NCBI RefSeq assembly: GCF_003339845.1
Contig: NZ_PPTR01000014.1
Coordinates: forward strand, 1-64,000
Direction of reading: 5' to 3'
Length of the DNA stretch: 64,000 bases
From: Gordonibacter sp. 28C
GTDB taxonomy: Bacteria > Actinomycetota > Coriobacteriia > Coriobacteriales > Eggerthellaceae
Shown here: in pieces, positions 52,193 through 61,661 of the stretch
How positions within the stretch are numbered: position 1 is the stretch's first letter
How the letters are laid out: every line of letters begins with the position of its first letter
Position numbers and translations under genes: made by a program
The notes under the pieces: generated by a model
What the model was told of the DNA's origin: nothing
The model's input: only the letters and a program-made list of their open reading frames with translations
Database searches by the model: none

Positions 52193-54184
52193 TTAGGCGC
52201 TCAAGCGCTTGGTTTCCCGAATGAGGTCGCGAACCACGGAGGGCTCGGACAACGTGGAAACGTCGCAGAGGTCCTCGGTCTCCTGCGCGGCGATCTTGCG
52301 CAGGATGCGGCGCATGATCTTGCCGCTGCGGGTCTTGGGCAGCGCGGCCGTGAAGTGGATGACGTCGGGCGTGGCGATGGGGCCGATGCTCTCGCGCACG
52401 TGCCCGACCAGCTTGGCGCGCAGATCGTCGTTGATGACCGTGCCCTCCTTCACCGTGACGTAGGCGTAGATTCCCTCGCCTTTCACCGGGTGCGGGCAAC
52501 CCACGACCGCGGCCTCGGCAACTTGCAGGTACGACACGAGCGCGCTTTCCACCTCGGCCGTGCCGATGCGGTGTCCCGACACGTTGATGACGTCGTCGAT
52601 GCGACCCGTGATCCAGAAGTAGCCGTCCTCGTCGCGGTAGGCGCCGTCGCCGGTGAGGTAGCGTCCCGGCACGGGGAAGTACACGTCCTTGAACGCGGTC
52701 TCGTTCTGGTACACGCCCAGCATCATGCCCGGCCAAGGCCGCGAGACGACCAGGGTGCCGCCCTCGTTCGGGGCCGCCTCGGTGCCGTCGGGACGCAGGA
52801 CCTGCGGGGCCACGCCGAAGAACGGCAGGGCCGCCGAGCCCGGCTTCATGTCGACCGCGCCGGGCAGGGACGTGATCATCACGCCGCCGGTCTCGGTCTG
52901 CCACCACGTGTCGGCGATGGGGCAGCGGCCCTGGCCGATGGCGGAGTAGTACCACATCCACGCCTTCGACGTGATGGGCTCGCCCACCGATCCCAGAAGG
53001 CGCAGGCTGCTGATGTCGTGGCCGTTCACCCAGCGCTCGCCCTCCTTCATCATGGCGCGGACGGCGGTGGGGGCGGTATAGAGGATGTTCACGCCGAACT
53101 TCTCGACGACCTCCCAGAAGCGGTCGTGCTTCGGGTAGCTGGGCACGCCCTCGAACATGAGCGACGTGGCGCCGTTGGCCAGCGGGCCGTACACCAGGTA
53201 GGAGTGCCCCGTGATCCAGCCGACGTCGGCCGTGCACCAGTAGATGTCGGTTTCCTTGAGGTCGAACACGTACTTCATGGTGAGCGTGGCGTACAGCAGG
53301 TAGCCTCCGGTGCCGTGCACGATGCCCTTGGGCTTGGCCGTGCTGCCGCTGGTGTAGAGCACGAACAGCGGATCGTTGGACTCCATGCGCTCCGGCTCGC
53401 AGACCGGCGACGCGCCCGCCATGAGGTCGTCCCACCACAGGTCGCGCTCGGCCTCCATCACGGTGCGCTTCTCGATGCGGCGCACCACGACGCAGCTCTT
53501 CACCTGCGGGCATCCTTCGAGGGCCTTGTCGCAGATGCCCTTGAGCTGCAGGATCTTGCCCGAGCGGTAGCCGTAGTTGGCCGTGACCACCACGCTGGCG
53601 CCCGAATCGACGATGCGGTCCTTCAGCGCCTCGGCCGACAGCCCGCTGAACACGACGCAGTGAATGGCCCCGATGCGGGCGCACGCCAGCATTGCGATGG
53701 CCAGCTGGGGGATCATGGGAAGGTAGAGCACCACGCGGTCGCCCCTCTTCACGCCCAGGCCCTTCAGCACGTTCGCGGCCTTGCTCACCTCGCGGTGCAG
53801 GCGCTGGTACGTGTAGACCTCCACTTCCTCGGAGGGCTCGCCCTGCCAGATGAGGGCGGCCTTGTTGCGGCGCGGGCCGTCGAGGTGCCTATCGAGGCAG
53901 TTGTGGGACGCGTTGAGCTCGGCGCCGCGGAAGTAGCGGACGAACGGCTTGTCGGAGTCGAAGTCGTACTCCTCCACCGCGTCCCACGGACGGTACCAGT
54001 CGAGCGTCTCGCGGGCCATCTGCCCCCAGAACGCCTCGGGCTCGTCGATGGAACGGCGGTACAGCTCGTCGTAGTCTTGGCGGCTCTTCACCAGGGCCTT
54101 GTAGCTGAACTCGGGGGAAGGCTCGATCGTTCGCTCGTCTTTGAGCATCTGCCTGATAAAGGCGGCACGGGTGTTGTGCTCCAT
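52193..54184 (-). CDS. acs: Acetyl-CoA synthetase (AMP-forming)
   Basis: The 663-residue adenylate-forming enzyme has P-loop [37 protein letters not shown], the hinge [14 protein letters not shown] and the acetylatable lysine [13 protein letters not shown]. It converts acetate, ATP and CoA to acetyl-CoA. It is preceded 45 bases upstream by an unknown gene on the same strand, forming a two-gene unit. Confidence 0.97.
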   Translation of the reverse strand: MEHNTRAAFIRQMLKDERTIEPSPEFSYKALVKSRQDYDELYRRSIDEPEAFWGQMARETLDWYRPWDAVEEYDFDSDKPFVRYFRGAELNASHNCLDRHLDGPRRNKAALIWQGEPSEEVEVYTYQRLHREVSKAANVLKGLGVKRGDRVVLYLPMIPQLAIAMLACARIGAIHCVVFSGLSAEALKDRIVDSGASVVVTANYGYRSGKILQLKGICDKALEGCPQVKSCVVVRRIEKRTVMEAERDLWWDDLMAGASPVCEPERMESNDPLFVLYTSGSTAKPKGIVHGTGGYLLYATLTMKYVFDLKETDIYWCTADVGWITGHSYLVYGPLANGATSLMFEGVPSYPKHDRFWEVVEKFGVNILYTAPTAVRAMMKEGERWVNGHDISSLRLLGSVGEPITSKAWMWYYSAIGQGRCPIADTWWQTETGGVMITSLPGAVDMKPGSAALPFFGVAPQVLRPDGTEAAPNEGGTLVVSRPWPGMMLGVYQNETAFKDVYFPVPGRYLTGDGAYRDEDGYFWITGRIDDVINVSGHRIGTAEVESALVSYLQVAEAAVVGCPHPVKGEGIYAYVTVKEGTVINDDLRAKLVGHVRESIGPIATPDVIHFTAALPKTRSGKIMRRILRKIAAQETEDLCDVSTLSEPSVVRDLIRETKRLSA

Positions 54185-54229
54185 GGTGGGTCCCTTCTAC
54201 TCGTCTTGGGAGGATTCGCGGATGCGCGC

Positions 54230-54868
54230 TTAGGCGACGTTGTCTTCTCGGGTGAGGTCGATGTACACCACGTTGTTGGCCACGACGGGCATGTACATGG
54301 CCTTCAGGTGCAATTCTCCGGGGCTGCAGGCGCGCAGGCTTCCGCCCAAGTCCGGACGGGCGTGCATGAGGTGGGCGAACGTGTCCTCCAAAAGGACGGT
54401 CTCGTGCATGCCCTGGCACTCGTGCAGGGCGAGGCACAGCGCGTCGACCGTGCCCGAATCGCATCGGGCGCACCAGTCGAAGTCGGCGATGTCCATGAGC
54501 ACCACGGCGTAGGCGATGAGGTCCTTGTCGCGCAGGCAGGGCACGAGGCGCTCGAGGTCGACGCGGGAGAGGGGCTTGCCGTCCAGCAGTTCGTCGAGGC
54601 GCAGAAGCGCGTCCCTCCTCAGGTAAACGGGGGCGTCGCTGGCGGCGAGAGCCACGAGGGGCAGCGTGTCGATGAGTCGGGAAACGGCGGCGATCTTCGT
54701 CGCGCGGCTGGCGTCCTCGTCGAAGACGCGGGCGAGCGGCTCGAGTCCGCGGGCGTCGACGCGGGCGGTCTGAGCGAGCAAGGCGCTCAAGGTAACCGGG
54801 GGCCGATTGGTTGCGGGGTTCTGGTTTTGGCTCTTCGTCAGTTCGATGACTCTTTCCTTCGCGTTCAT
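54230..54868 (-). CDS. Conserved-looking protein of unknown function upstream of acs
   Basis: The 212-residue, mostly helical, soluble protein has Cys/Asp patches (DIADFDWCARCDSGTVDALC) and a helical-repeat feel in its first two thirds (ATKIAAVSRLIDTLPLVALAASDAPVYLRRDALLRLDELL). I recognise no family. A perfect AAGGAGG precedes the ATG at 54868. Cotranscription with acs (45-bp gap) suggests a role in acetate activation, for instance regulation of the synthetase; this is inference only. Confidence 0.7.
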   Translation of the reverse strand: MNAKERVIELTKSQNQNPATNRPPVTLSALLAQTARVDARGLEPLARVFDEDASRATKIAAVSRLIDTLPLVALAASDAPVYLRRDALLRLDELLDGKPLSRVDLERLVPCLRDKDLIAYAVVLMDIADFDWCARCDSGTVDALCLALHECQGMHETVLLEDTFAHLMHARPDLGGSLRACSPGELHLKAMYMPVVANNVVYIDLTREDNVA

Positions 54869-55120
54869 GATGCGCCTCCTTCGCGTTCAACTCATATTGT
54901 CCTCACGGTTCGGATCGCCGCCGATCGGTTTCGATCGACGAAGGTTCGGGCCGACGCCGGGACTCGGAGTGCACCAGCGTCGGTCGCCGTGGGCCCATCA
55001 TGGGGGTTGCAACGATTACAAGGTCAAGGAAGCGCGCGCACGGACCCCTCCGGCCGGTGGAATTTCGACCGCGAGCGGAGGAAAAACGGGCGAAAAGAAT
55101 CGTGCGGGACGGGTCGAAGG

Positions 55121-55290
55121 CTAGGCGGCGTTGAGGTCCAACTGCATCAAGTACACCTCTTCGCGCAGGTCGCGGGCCGTTTCGCGGCTGATCTCGCCCC
55201 GTTCGCGATCAAGCCAGCGGTTCAGTCGCTGACCCAGTGAGTGACTCGGTGACCCAGTAACTGACCCAGTAAGTGACCAAGTTGAGTTCC
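55121..55290 (-). pseudogene. Possible gene remnant ending in REEVYLMQLDLNAA
   Basis: On the leftward strand an open frame without a start codon reads through SLTGSVTGSPSHSLGQ, then RLNRWLDRERGEISRETARDLREEVYLMQLDLNAA and a stop at 55123-55121. The second part looks like a genuine helical protein end; the first is encoded by the 12-bp repeats and runs back into the MFS gene. It may be the truncated 3' end of a lost gene. Low certainty. Confidence 0.3.
55230..55286. repeat. Tandem ~12-bp repeats (TGACCCAGTRAS)
   Basis: TGACCCAGTGAG, a short TGACTCGG, TGACCCAGTAAC, TGACCCAGTAAG and TGACCAAGTTGAG follow one another without gaps, just after the end of the leftward MFS gene. The rest of 54869-55325 shows no gene. 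Confidence 0.65.
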
Positions 55291-55325
55291 GCGCGACCGC
55301 CCCGACAGGGCCGCGCTCGCCTGCT

Positions 55326-56777
55326 TCAGCGGCCGCTGCACGGCGGTTCGACCGGCTCGGTCGCCGAACCGCCTCGCTTCTCGCGCGCTCGCAAAGCCCT
55401 GGAGTAAAAGAACGCGAGCACCAGCCCCGCCGCCGCGATGCCCACGGCTATCGTCAGCGTGTGCGCGAACGCCGACGCGTACGCCGGGGCCTTCGCGAGC
55501 CCTGCCGCCGTGTCCCTGAGCACGTCGGCCGAGAGCACGCCCACGAACAGCGACGACCCGATGGCCGAAGCTATCTGGACGGCCGTCGAGTTGATGGAGG
55601 CGCCGTGCGGGTACAGGTCGGGCGGCAGCTGGCCGAGCGCCGCGGTCTTGGACGGGGCGACCACGAAGCCCGCGCCCGCGTACACCGCGGCCGAGGACGC
55701 AACCACCAAAGCGACCAGCAGGCCCTCCGCCGAGAAGAACGCGCCAGCCTGCCCTATCAGCACCAGCACCAGGCCGCCCGGCACGAGCGGCCATATGCCC
55801 CACCGGTCGAACACCTTGCCGCCCAAAAACGTGAACGCCGCGTTCACCAGAACGGGACCCATGAGCAGCATGCCGGCGAGGAACGGCGTGTACCCCAGCG
55901 CGCCCTCGTAGTACAGCGGAAGCAGGATGCTCATGGAGAAGGACGTGAGCATGCCCACCATGACCAGCACGATGCCCGCCGCGAACCTCGCATGGCCCAA
56001 CGGCCGCAGGTTCAAAAGCGGGTCGTCCAAAACGAGTTGGCGCCAGACGAACAACCCGAGCACCGCCGCGCCGGCTACGAGGGCCGCGATCGACGGCGCC
56101 GGATCGTGGGTGACCTCCCCCAGCCCGTACATGAGCGCCCCCAGACCCACCGGGCCGAGCACGACGCTGAGAAGGTCGATGGAGGAGCGCTCCGTCGCGC
56201 GCGTCCCATGAATCAAGAAGTATCCCGTCGCCAGCAGCGCAAGGGCCATGACGAGCGGCGTGACGAACAGGGCGCTCCAACCGAAATACGTCAGCACCAA
56301 GCCCGACGCGGTGGGGCTCACTGCCAATCCCACCGCGATGACGCCGCTGTTCAACGCCAGGCGGGCGCCCCTGCTCCCGGCCGGCGAGTTCGTCATGATG
56401 GCGCTGGTCACCAGGGGGAAGAACAGCCCCGTGCAAACCGCCTGCACCAGACGGCATCCGAACAGCGTAGGGAAATCGGGGGCGAGCAGGGCCAGCCCGC
56501 TGCCCAGGGCCATCGCTCCGCAGCCCGCGAAGAACACCCGGCGCAAACCGAAGCGTTTGAGCAGGAAGGCCGACAGCATGATGGACGTGGCGGCCACCAC
56601 CATGTACCCCACGATCAACCAGTTCGCCACGGAGAGCGTGACGTCGAAGCGGCGCGCCACCTCGGGCAGGGCGGCGTTCATCATGCTCTGCCCGAACGAC
56701 GCGGTGAACGAGCATCCCAAAAGGGCGGGCAGCAGCGCGCCCGCAGCGCCCTTTCCCGACTCCGCAGCCTTGCCCAT
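55326..56777 (-). CDS. MFS exporter, DHA2 (EmrB/QacA-like) family
   Basis: The 483-residue protein has about 14 membrane segments. It starts with ALLPALLGCSFTASFGQSMMNAALPEVARRFDV, then IVGYMVVAATSIMLSAFLLKRFGLRRVFF (motif A-like) and a tail KRGGSATEPVEPPCSGR. It is a proton-driven drug or metabolite exporter; the substrate is unknown. AAAGAAGGG precedes the ATG. It resembles the MFS protein at 61662 in organisation. Confidence 0.88.
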   Translation of the reverse strand: MGKAAESGKGAAGALLPALLGCSFTASFGQSMMNAALPEVARRFDVTLSVANWLIVGYMVVAATSIMLSAFLLKRFGLRRVFFAGCGAMALGSGLALLAPDFPTLFGCRLVQAVCTGLFFPLVTSAIMTNSPAGSRGARLALNSGVIAVGLAVSPTASGLVLTYFGWSALFVTPLVMALALLATGYFLIHGTRATERSSIDLLSVVLGPVGLGALMYGLGEVTHDPAPSIAALVAGAAVLGLFVWRQLVLDDPLLNLRPLGHARFAAGIVLVMVGMLTSFSMSILLPLYYEGALGYTPFLAGMLLMGPVLVNAAFTFLGGKVFDRWGIWPLVPGGLVLVLIGQAGAFFSAEGLLVALVVASSAAVYAGAGFVVAPSKTAALGQLPPDLYPHGASINSTAVQIASAIGSSLFVGVLSADVLRDTAAGLAKAPAYASAFAHTLTIAVGIAAAGLVLAFFYSRALRAREKRGGSATEPVEPPCSGR

Positions 56778-57005
56778 CCGACCCTTCTTTCCGCGCTCTC
56801 CGCACCATCTTAACGCCGCACCAAGGCGGCCAACCTCCTCAGTCTAGCGACGGCCCGGCAGGAAGACGAAAACTCCCCAGAGGCGCTACGATACGGTAAT
56901 CGAGCCGATCGTCTCCTGGCACAAAATCCACCGTTCGAGGTTCGACGGACGCGTATAATGGGCGCGTGCGCAGTCGGGCGCATCGGCGAAGGAACGGGAG
57001 GGCGC

Positions 57006-58151
57006 ATGGACGTTGACGTCGGCATCGCCCTCGACTCCCTATCCGTCGTGTTCATGCTCGTCCTGGTGGGGGGCATGTGGGGCTCCCGCGCCAAAAGCGC
57101 GTCGAGCAAGCTCTACTTTTCGCTGGTCGTGGCCGTCATCGTCCTTTTGTGCTCCGACATCGGGTACATGGCCCTGCTCGGCAACGAGGAGGCGCGCGGC
57201 GCGCTGACGGCCGTGAAGAGCCTCTACTTCGTTGCGAACGCCGCCGTCATCTGGATCTGGGCGATCTACGTCGACTACACGGTGCTCGGAGACCGCACGC
57301 GCTTCAACGCCTTCGGAAAGCTGTGCACCGCCATCTTGGCCGTCAACCTCGTCCTGGTCGCCATCAACGCCGTCACCGGCTGCATGTTCTCCATCACCAA
57401 AGCCGGAACGTTCGAGGCGAACCCCGCAGGCATGTGGGCGTTCACCACCCTCAACTACCTGAGCGCCATCGTCATGCTGGTGGCGCTTCTCATGCACAGC
57501 GCCGAGATCAGGCGCGGGGTGCTCGTCCGCTTCGTGCTGTTCCCCATGATCCCCTTCGCGGCCGAATCGGTTCACCTGGCCGACCCGAGCTTGGTGCTGA
57601 CGTGCTCTTACGCCGTTTCGGCGCTGATGGTGTTCCAAATATCCCAAAGCAACCTGGTGTACACCGACGAGCTGACGGGGCTCGGCAACCGAAGGCGGCT
57701 GACCGACCGTCTGAGCCGCTGGTTCCACGGCGTGCAGAACGCCGCCGTATGCGGGATCATGATCGACCTCGACGGCCTGAAGAGCATCAACGACACGCAC
57801 GGGCACGCCGCGGGCGACGAGGCCCTGATTTTGGTGGGCGACGCGATCCGCGCGAGCGCGCCCAGGGAGTCCGTCGCGGTCCGCTACGGCGGCGACGAGT
57901 TCATCATAGCGTGGAATGCGGACGAAGGGCCCGAACCCGAGGCCGTCGCGGCGCAGCTCGAAACCGAGAAGGCGACGGCGAACGAGCGCCCCCGCCCCTG
58001 GGGGCCGCTCGACTTCAGCGTGGGGTTCTTGCGAAGCGACGCGGCGTCGTGCCCGGATCCCGAGGCGTTCGTCGAGCGGCTCGACGCGCTCATGTACGAG
58101 GCGAAGCGCCTCAAGAGGCCCGTCGGCTCCGGGCAAGCGCAGACGGACTGA
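57006..58151 (+). CDS. Membrane-bound diguanylate cyclase (GGDEF)
   Basis: The 381-residue protein has an N-terminal domain of about seven helices (residues 5-215) and a GGDEF domain with TDELTGLGNRRRL, IDLDGLKSINDTHGHAAGDEAL and an intact RYGGDEF (GGDEF at 295-299). It should make cyclic di-GMP from two GTP. The RxxD inhibitory site before GGDEF is not present (RESV). TATAAT near 56955 and GGGAGG before the ATG are visible. It stops three bases from the convergent dehydrogenase gene. Confidence 0.92.
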   Translation: MDVDVGIALDSLSVVFMLVLVGGMWGSRAKSASSKLYFSLVVAVIVLLCSDIGYMALLGNEEARGALTAVKSLYFVANAAVIWIWAIYVDYTVLGDRTRFNAFGKLCTAILAVNLVLVAINAVTGCMFSITKAGTFEANPAGMWAFTTLNYLSAIVMLVALLMHSAEIRRGVLVRFVLFPMIPFAAESVHLADPSLVLTCSYAVSALMVFQISQSNLVYTDELTGLGNRRRLTDRLSRWFHGVQNAAVCGIMIDLDGLKSINDTHGHAAGDEALILVGDAIRASAPRESVAVRYGGDEFIIAWNADEGPEPEAVAAQLETEKATANERPRPWGPLDFSVGFLRSDAASCPDPEAFVERLDALMYEAKRLKRPVGSGQAQTD

Positions 58152-58154
58152 ACT

Positions 58155-58967
58155 CTACCCCTTCCGCTTCGGCAGCTGCAGCGCGGCGGCGGCGTAGGCC
58201 ATCCAGCTGCGCGGGACCAGGCGCGTGGCGAACACGAGCGCCTTCGGCACGATGCCGGGCACGCAGAGCGTCTTGTTCCAGCGCAACGCCCGCAAGCCGG
58301 CTCGCGCGACGCGCGGGGCGCCCATCGCCGCGTGCGCGAGCAGCGTCTGGCCGGCGTCGGCCGCGTTCCAGAACTCGGTGCGCACGGGGCCGGGACACAG
58401 CGCGGTCACGTGCACGCCGGAAAGCCGCAGCTCGGCGTGAAGCCCCTGCGTGAACGTTTGGACGAACGCCTTCGAGGCGTAGTAGGTGGACATGAAGGGG
58501 CCGGCCATGAAGCCGGCCATGGACGCGACGTTGAGGATGCCTCCCGCGCCCCGCTCGACCATGCCGGGGGCGAACGCGCGGCACAGCTCCACGACGGCGG
58601 CGACGTTGACCTGCATCAAAGCGCGCTGACGCGCAGGGTCGCTCTCCACGAAGGGCGCGTCGCAGCCGAAGCCGGCGTTGTTCGCCAGCACGTCCACCTC
58701 GAGCCCCAGCTCGTCCACCGCGGCCTTGACGCGTCCCGCCGCGCCGCGGTCGGAAAGATCCTGCGCCACCACCTGCGCCGCGATGCCGTAGGCCCCTTCC
58801 AGCTCCGACGCCGCCTCGCGCAACCGCTCCTCGCTGCGCGCGACGAGGACCACGTCGCAGCCGTCGGCCGCGAGCAGGCGCGCCAATTCCAACCCGATGC
58901 CTCCCGACGCGCCGGTGACGAGCGCCACGCGCCTTCCGTCCGCCTTCGCCGCACCCGCGCCCGCCAT
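58155..58967 (-). CDS. Short-chain dehydrogenase/reductase
   Basis: The 270-residue classical SDR has the NAD(P) motif VTGASGGIGLELARLL, NNAG, the catalytic Ser in ILNVASMAG, and YYASKAF (Tyr and Lys). R-E-E-R after the second strand suggests NADP preference. The hydrophobic C-terminus (ALVFATRLVPRSWMAYAAAALQL) may attach it to membrane, as in DltE/steroid-type SDRs. GAAGGAGG precedes the ATG. The substrate is unknown. Confidence 0.92.
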   Translation of the reverse strand: MAGAGAAKADGRRVALVTGASGGIGLELARLLAADGCDVVLVARSEERLREAASELEGAYGIAAQVVAQDLSDRGAAGRVKAAVDELGLEVDVLANNAGFGCDAPFVESDPARQRALMQVNVAAVVELCRAFAPGMVERGAGGILNVASMAGFMAGPFMSTYYASKAFVQTFTQGLHAELRLSGVHVTALCPGPVRTEFWNAADAGQTLLAHAAMGAPRVARAGLRALRWNKTLCVPGIVPKALVFATRLVPRSWMAYAAAALQLPKRKG

Positions 58968-59333
58968 AGCCGCCTCCTTCGCTCGCCTGCCGCCAGCATA
59001 GCAAAACGCGCGGACGTGCGCGCGGCACAAGGCGGAAGCGAAACGCAACGGCAACCGCAGCGGGCGAACCCGCGGCGCCGAACGATCCAAGCGGACGCAA
59101 GAACCGACCGCCGGGCCGTGCGGGCATGCCGGAGCCGACCGCCCCGTCCGCAGGGGCCGATCGGCGAACCCGCGACCGCCGCCCGTGCGCTCGATGGAGG
59201 CTTTGTCGCGTTCCGAGCGAATTTTGTCATGTTCTCGGCAAATTCCCACCGGCCCGGCCGGACGCATGGCATACTGTCCCAGCCGAATTCGAGCACCCGT
59301 GCAAACATCGTCCGGAAAGGAACCGCGCCGCCC
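58968..59333. other. Divergent intergenic region, no gene seen
   Basis: GC-rich with runs of CG repeats. CATACT at 59269-59274 is a weak -10 candidate for the rightward MFS gene, and GGAAAGGAA is its ribosome site. No regulator dyad stands out. Confidence 0.35.
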
Positions 59334-60545
59334 ATGAAGAAGAGCCTCCTCGCCCTCGCCAGCGGGTCGTTCGCCCTCGGTTTCGCCGAGTTCGTGATGA
59401 TGGGCATCCTCGCGAACACGGCCGCCGGGCTGAACGTGAGCGTGCCCGCCGCCGGAGACTTCGTGTCCGCCTACGCCCTGGGCGTGTGCGCGGGCACGCT
59501 GTTCCTGGTGTTCGGCCGGCGCGTGCCGCCGAAACGCCTGCTGCTCTTCTTCGTCGCGCTCGTGGCGGCGGGCAACGCCTCGGCCGCCCTCGCCCCGAGC
59601 GCCGAGGCCCTCGTTGCGGCGCGCTTCGTGTCCGGACTGCCGCACGGGGCGTTCTTCGGCACGGCCACCATCGTGGCCAAGGAGCTCGCCGACCCCGGCC
59701 GCGAGGGTCGGGCCGTATCCGTCATGGTTCTGGGCCAGACGCTCGCGAACATGCTGGGGGTGCCCGGCGGAACGCTCTTGGCGAGCCTCGTGTCGTGGCG
59801 CGCGGCTTTCCTGTTCGTCGCCGTGTGGGCGGTGGGCTCCCTCGTCTTGGTCGCGCGCTTCGTGCCGCGCGTCTCCCCTATCCCCGACGCAGGGCTGGCA
59901 GGCCAGTTCCGCTTCCTGAAGAAACCTGCGCCCTGGCTGATCATCGGGGCGGTGCTGCTGGGCAACACCGGCATCTTCTGCTGGTGGAGCTACGTGTCGC
60001 CCTGGCTCACCGACGTCGGGGGCTTCCCCGCCGTCGACCTGCCGGCGCTGCTCGTGCTGGCAGGGCTGGGCATGGTGGCGGGCTCGCTCGTGGGCGGAAG
60101 GCTTGCCGACCGCACCACGCCCGGCAAGATGGCGGCCCTCGGGCAGGCCATCGCCGGAGGCGTGCTCGCGCTGATATTCCTGTTCTCGGGCGCGCAGGTT
60201 TCGGCCGCCGGGCTCATGTTCCTGTGCTCGTTCGGCATGTTCTTCGTGTCGAGCCCCCAGCAGCTGCTCATGGTGGAAGTGGGCCGGGGCGGCGGCGAGA
60301 TGATAGGGTCGGCCTGCGTGCAGGTGGCCTTCAACCTGGGCAACGCCTTCGGCGCGATGATCGGCCAGGCGGTGCTGAACGCCGGGGCCACCTACGCGTG
60401 GCCGAGCCTGGCCGGCGTGCCGTTCTCGCTGGCGGCCGTGGCGTTGCTGGTGGCGTTCTTCACGCGCTACGAGCACCGCTACCGCGGAGGCGGGCCGCGA
60501 CGGGCTCAAGAGGCCCCCGTCGGCCCCAGCGCGCAGCGGGCGTGA
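59334..60545 (+). CDS. MFS exporter, DHA1 family (AraJ/Cmx-like)
   Basis: The 403-residue, 12-helix protein starts MKKSLLALASGSFALGFAEFVMMGIL, with family sequences GLPHGAFFGTATIVAKEL and QTLANMLGVPGGTLLASLVSWRAAF and a motif-A-like GGRLADRT. It is of the AraJ/chloramphenicol-efflux group that exports sugars or drugs; the substrate is unknown. It ends seven bases before the convergent rhomboid gene. Confidence 0.9.
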   Translation: MKKSLLALASGSFALGFAEFVMMGILANTAAGLNVSVPAAGDFVSAYALGVCAGTLFLVFGRRVPPKRLLLFFVALVAAGNASAALAPSAEALVAARFVSGLPHGAFFGTATIVAKELADPGREGRAVSVMVLGQTLANMLGVPGGTLLASLVSWRAAFLFVAVWAVGSLVLVARFVPRVSPIPDAGLAGQFRFLKKPAPWLIIGAVLLGNTGIFCWWSYVSPWLTDVGGFPAVDLPALLVLAGLGMVAGSLVGGRLADRTTPGKMAALGQAIAGGVLALIFLFSGAQVSAAGLMFLCSFGMFFVSSPQQLLMVEVGRGGGEMIGSACVQVAFNLGNAFGAMIGQAVLNAGATYAWPSLAGVPFSLAAVALLVAFFTRYEHRYRGGGPRRAQEAPVGPSAQRA

Positions 60546-60552
60546 CGCGCCC

Positions 60553-61365
60553 CTAAAGCGCAAGCAGCCCCTGGCTTGCCAGCAGGTAGCCCAACGCGGC
60601 CACCCAGAGCACAGCCGTCGCGACCCGCACGGCGTTCGGCACGCGCAGGTTCTTGGAAGGCAGCATGAACATGGCCACCAGCCCGCCCAGCGCGCCGCCC
60701 AAATGCCCGCTCACGGATATGCCCGGCACCAGGAAGGTGTACGCCACGTTGACGGCGATGATGGTGAGCATGCTCTTGCTGTACTGGGCGAACACCGAAC
60801 GGTTGCCCTTGTGCAGAAGGCCGAGCAGGGCAACGGCCACGAACAGGCCGAACACGCTCGTGGAGGCGCCGGCGCTCACGGTGGCCCCGCCGCCCAGGAA
60901 CACGTCGGCCGCGTAGGACACGGCGTTGCCCGTGATGCCGCCCACGAAGTAGAGCGCCAGGAAGTTCCCTTTGCCCAGCACGCGCTCCAGCACCTCGCCC
61001 ACGCTGTAGAGCGCCACCATGTTGAAGCCCAGGTGCATGAGGTCCATGTGCAGGAACATGGGCGTGACGAACCGGTACAGGTCTGCCGCCGACTGCACCC
61101 ACGGCGCGTACATGGCGCCCATCTCCACGAGCACCCGGGTCGATATGTTCACGCGAAAACCGGACAGCACGGCCTCGACGGCGAACACGGCGACGTTGAA
61201 GGCGATGAGGCAGAGCGTGACCATGCGGAAGCGGTTGCGCTGGAGGAAACCGCGCTGGTTCTGCTTCATCATCCGCTTCAGCTGCTCGTCGTCGATCACG
61301 TTGCGGGCGGGAATCGGCGCGCTGCTCTGGTCTTCCGGCACGGCTTGCTCCTTGGGGAACGGCAT
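60553..61365 (-). CDS. Rhomboid-family intramembrane serine protease
   Basis: The 270-residue protein has a cytosolic N-terminus and six helices, with the rhomboid signatures HMDLMHLGFNMVAL (oxyanion His/Asn), GASTSVFGLF (catalytic Ser in GxS; the usual GASG is GAST here) and SGHLGGALGG (catalytic His). It cleaves substrates within the membrane. No strong ribosome site lies before ATG 61365. Confidence 0.9.
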   Translation of the reverse strand: MPFPKEQAVPEDQSSAPIPARNVIDDEQLKRMMKQNQRGFLQRNRFRMVTLCLIAFNVAVFAVEAVLSGFRVNISTRVLVEMGAMYAPWVQSAADLYRFVTPMFLHMDLMHLGFNMVALYSVGEVLERVLGKGNFLALYFVGGITGNAVSYAADVFLGGGATVSAGASTSVFGLFVAVALLGLLHKGNRSVFAQYSKSMLTIIAVNVAYTFLVPGISVSGHLGGALGGLVAMFMLPSKNLRVPNAVRVATAVLWVAALGYLLASQGLLAL

Positions 61366-61661
61366 GGCTGCTTGTTGTTTCTACGGCATCCTACCACGAC
61401 CGCCACCGGTTCCGCGTTACGGTTGAATCGACGACAACCCCTCGCCCGGCCGCCGAGGGCGGCGAAACCACAACCTCTCCACTTACGCCGGCTTGAAGAT
61501 TCCGCTAGGATGAATGCGATACGAACGTCTGCGCCTATTTCTCACGGAACCGAACACGAACCGAATACCGTCGCCGCCGCGCGACCCCGCCCCCGTGCGC
61601 CCTGGTGCGGGAGGGCTCGGCCGCGCACGGCATCCCGCACCCAGAAAGAGGTACCAACCGC

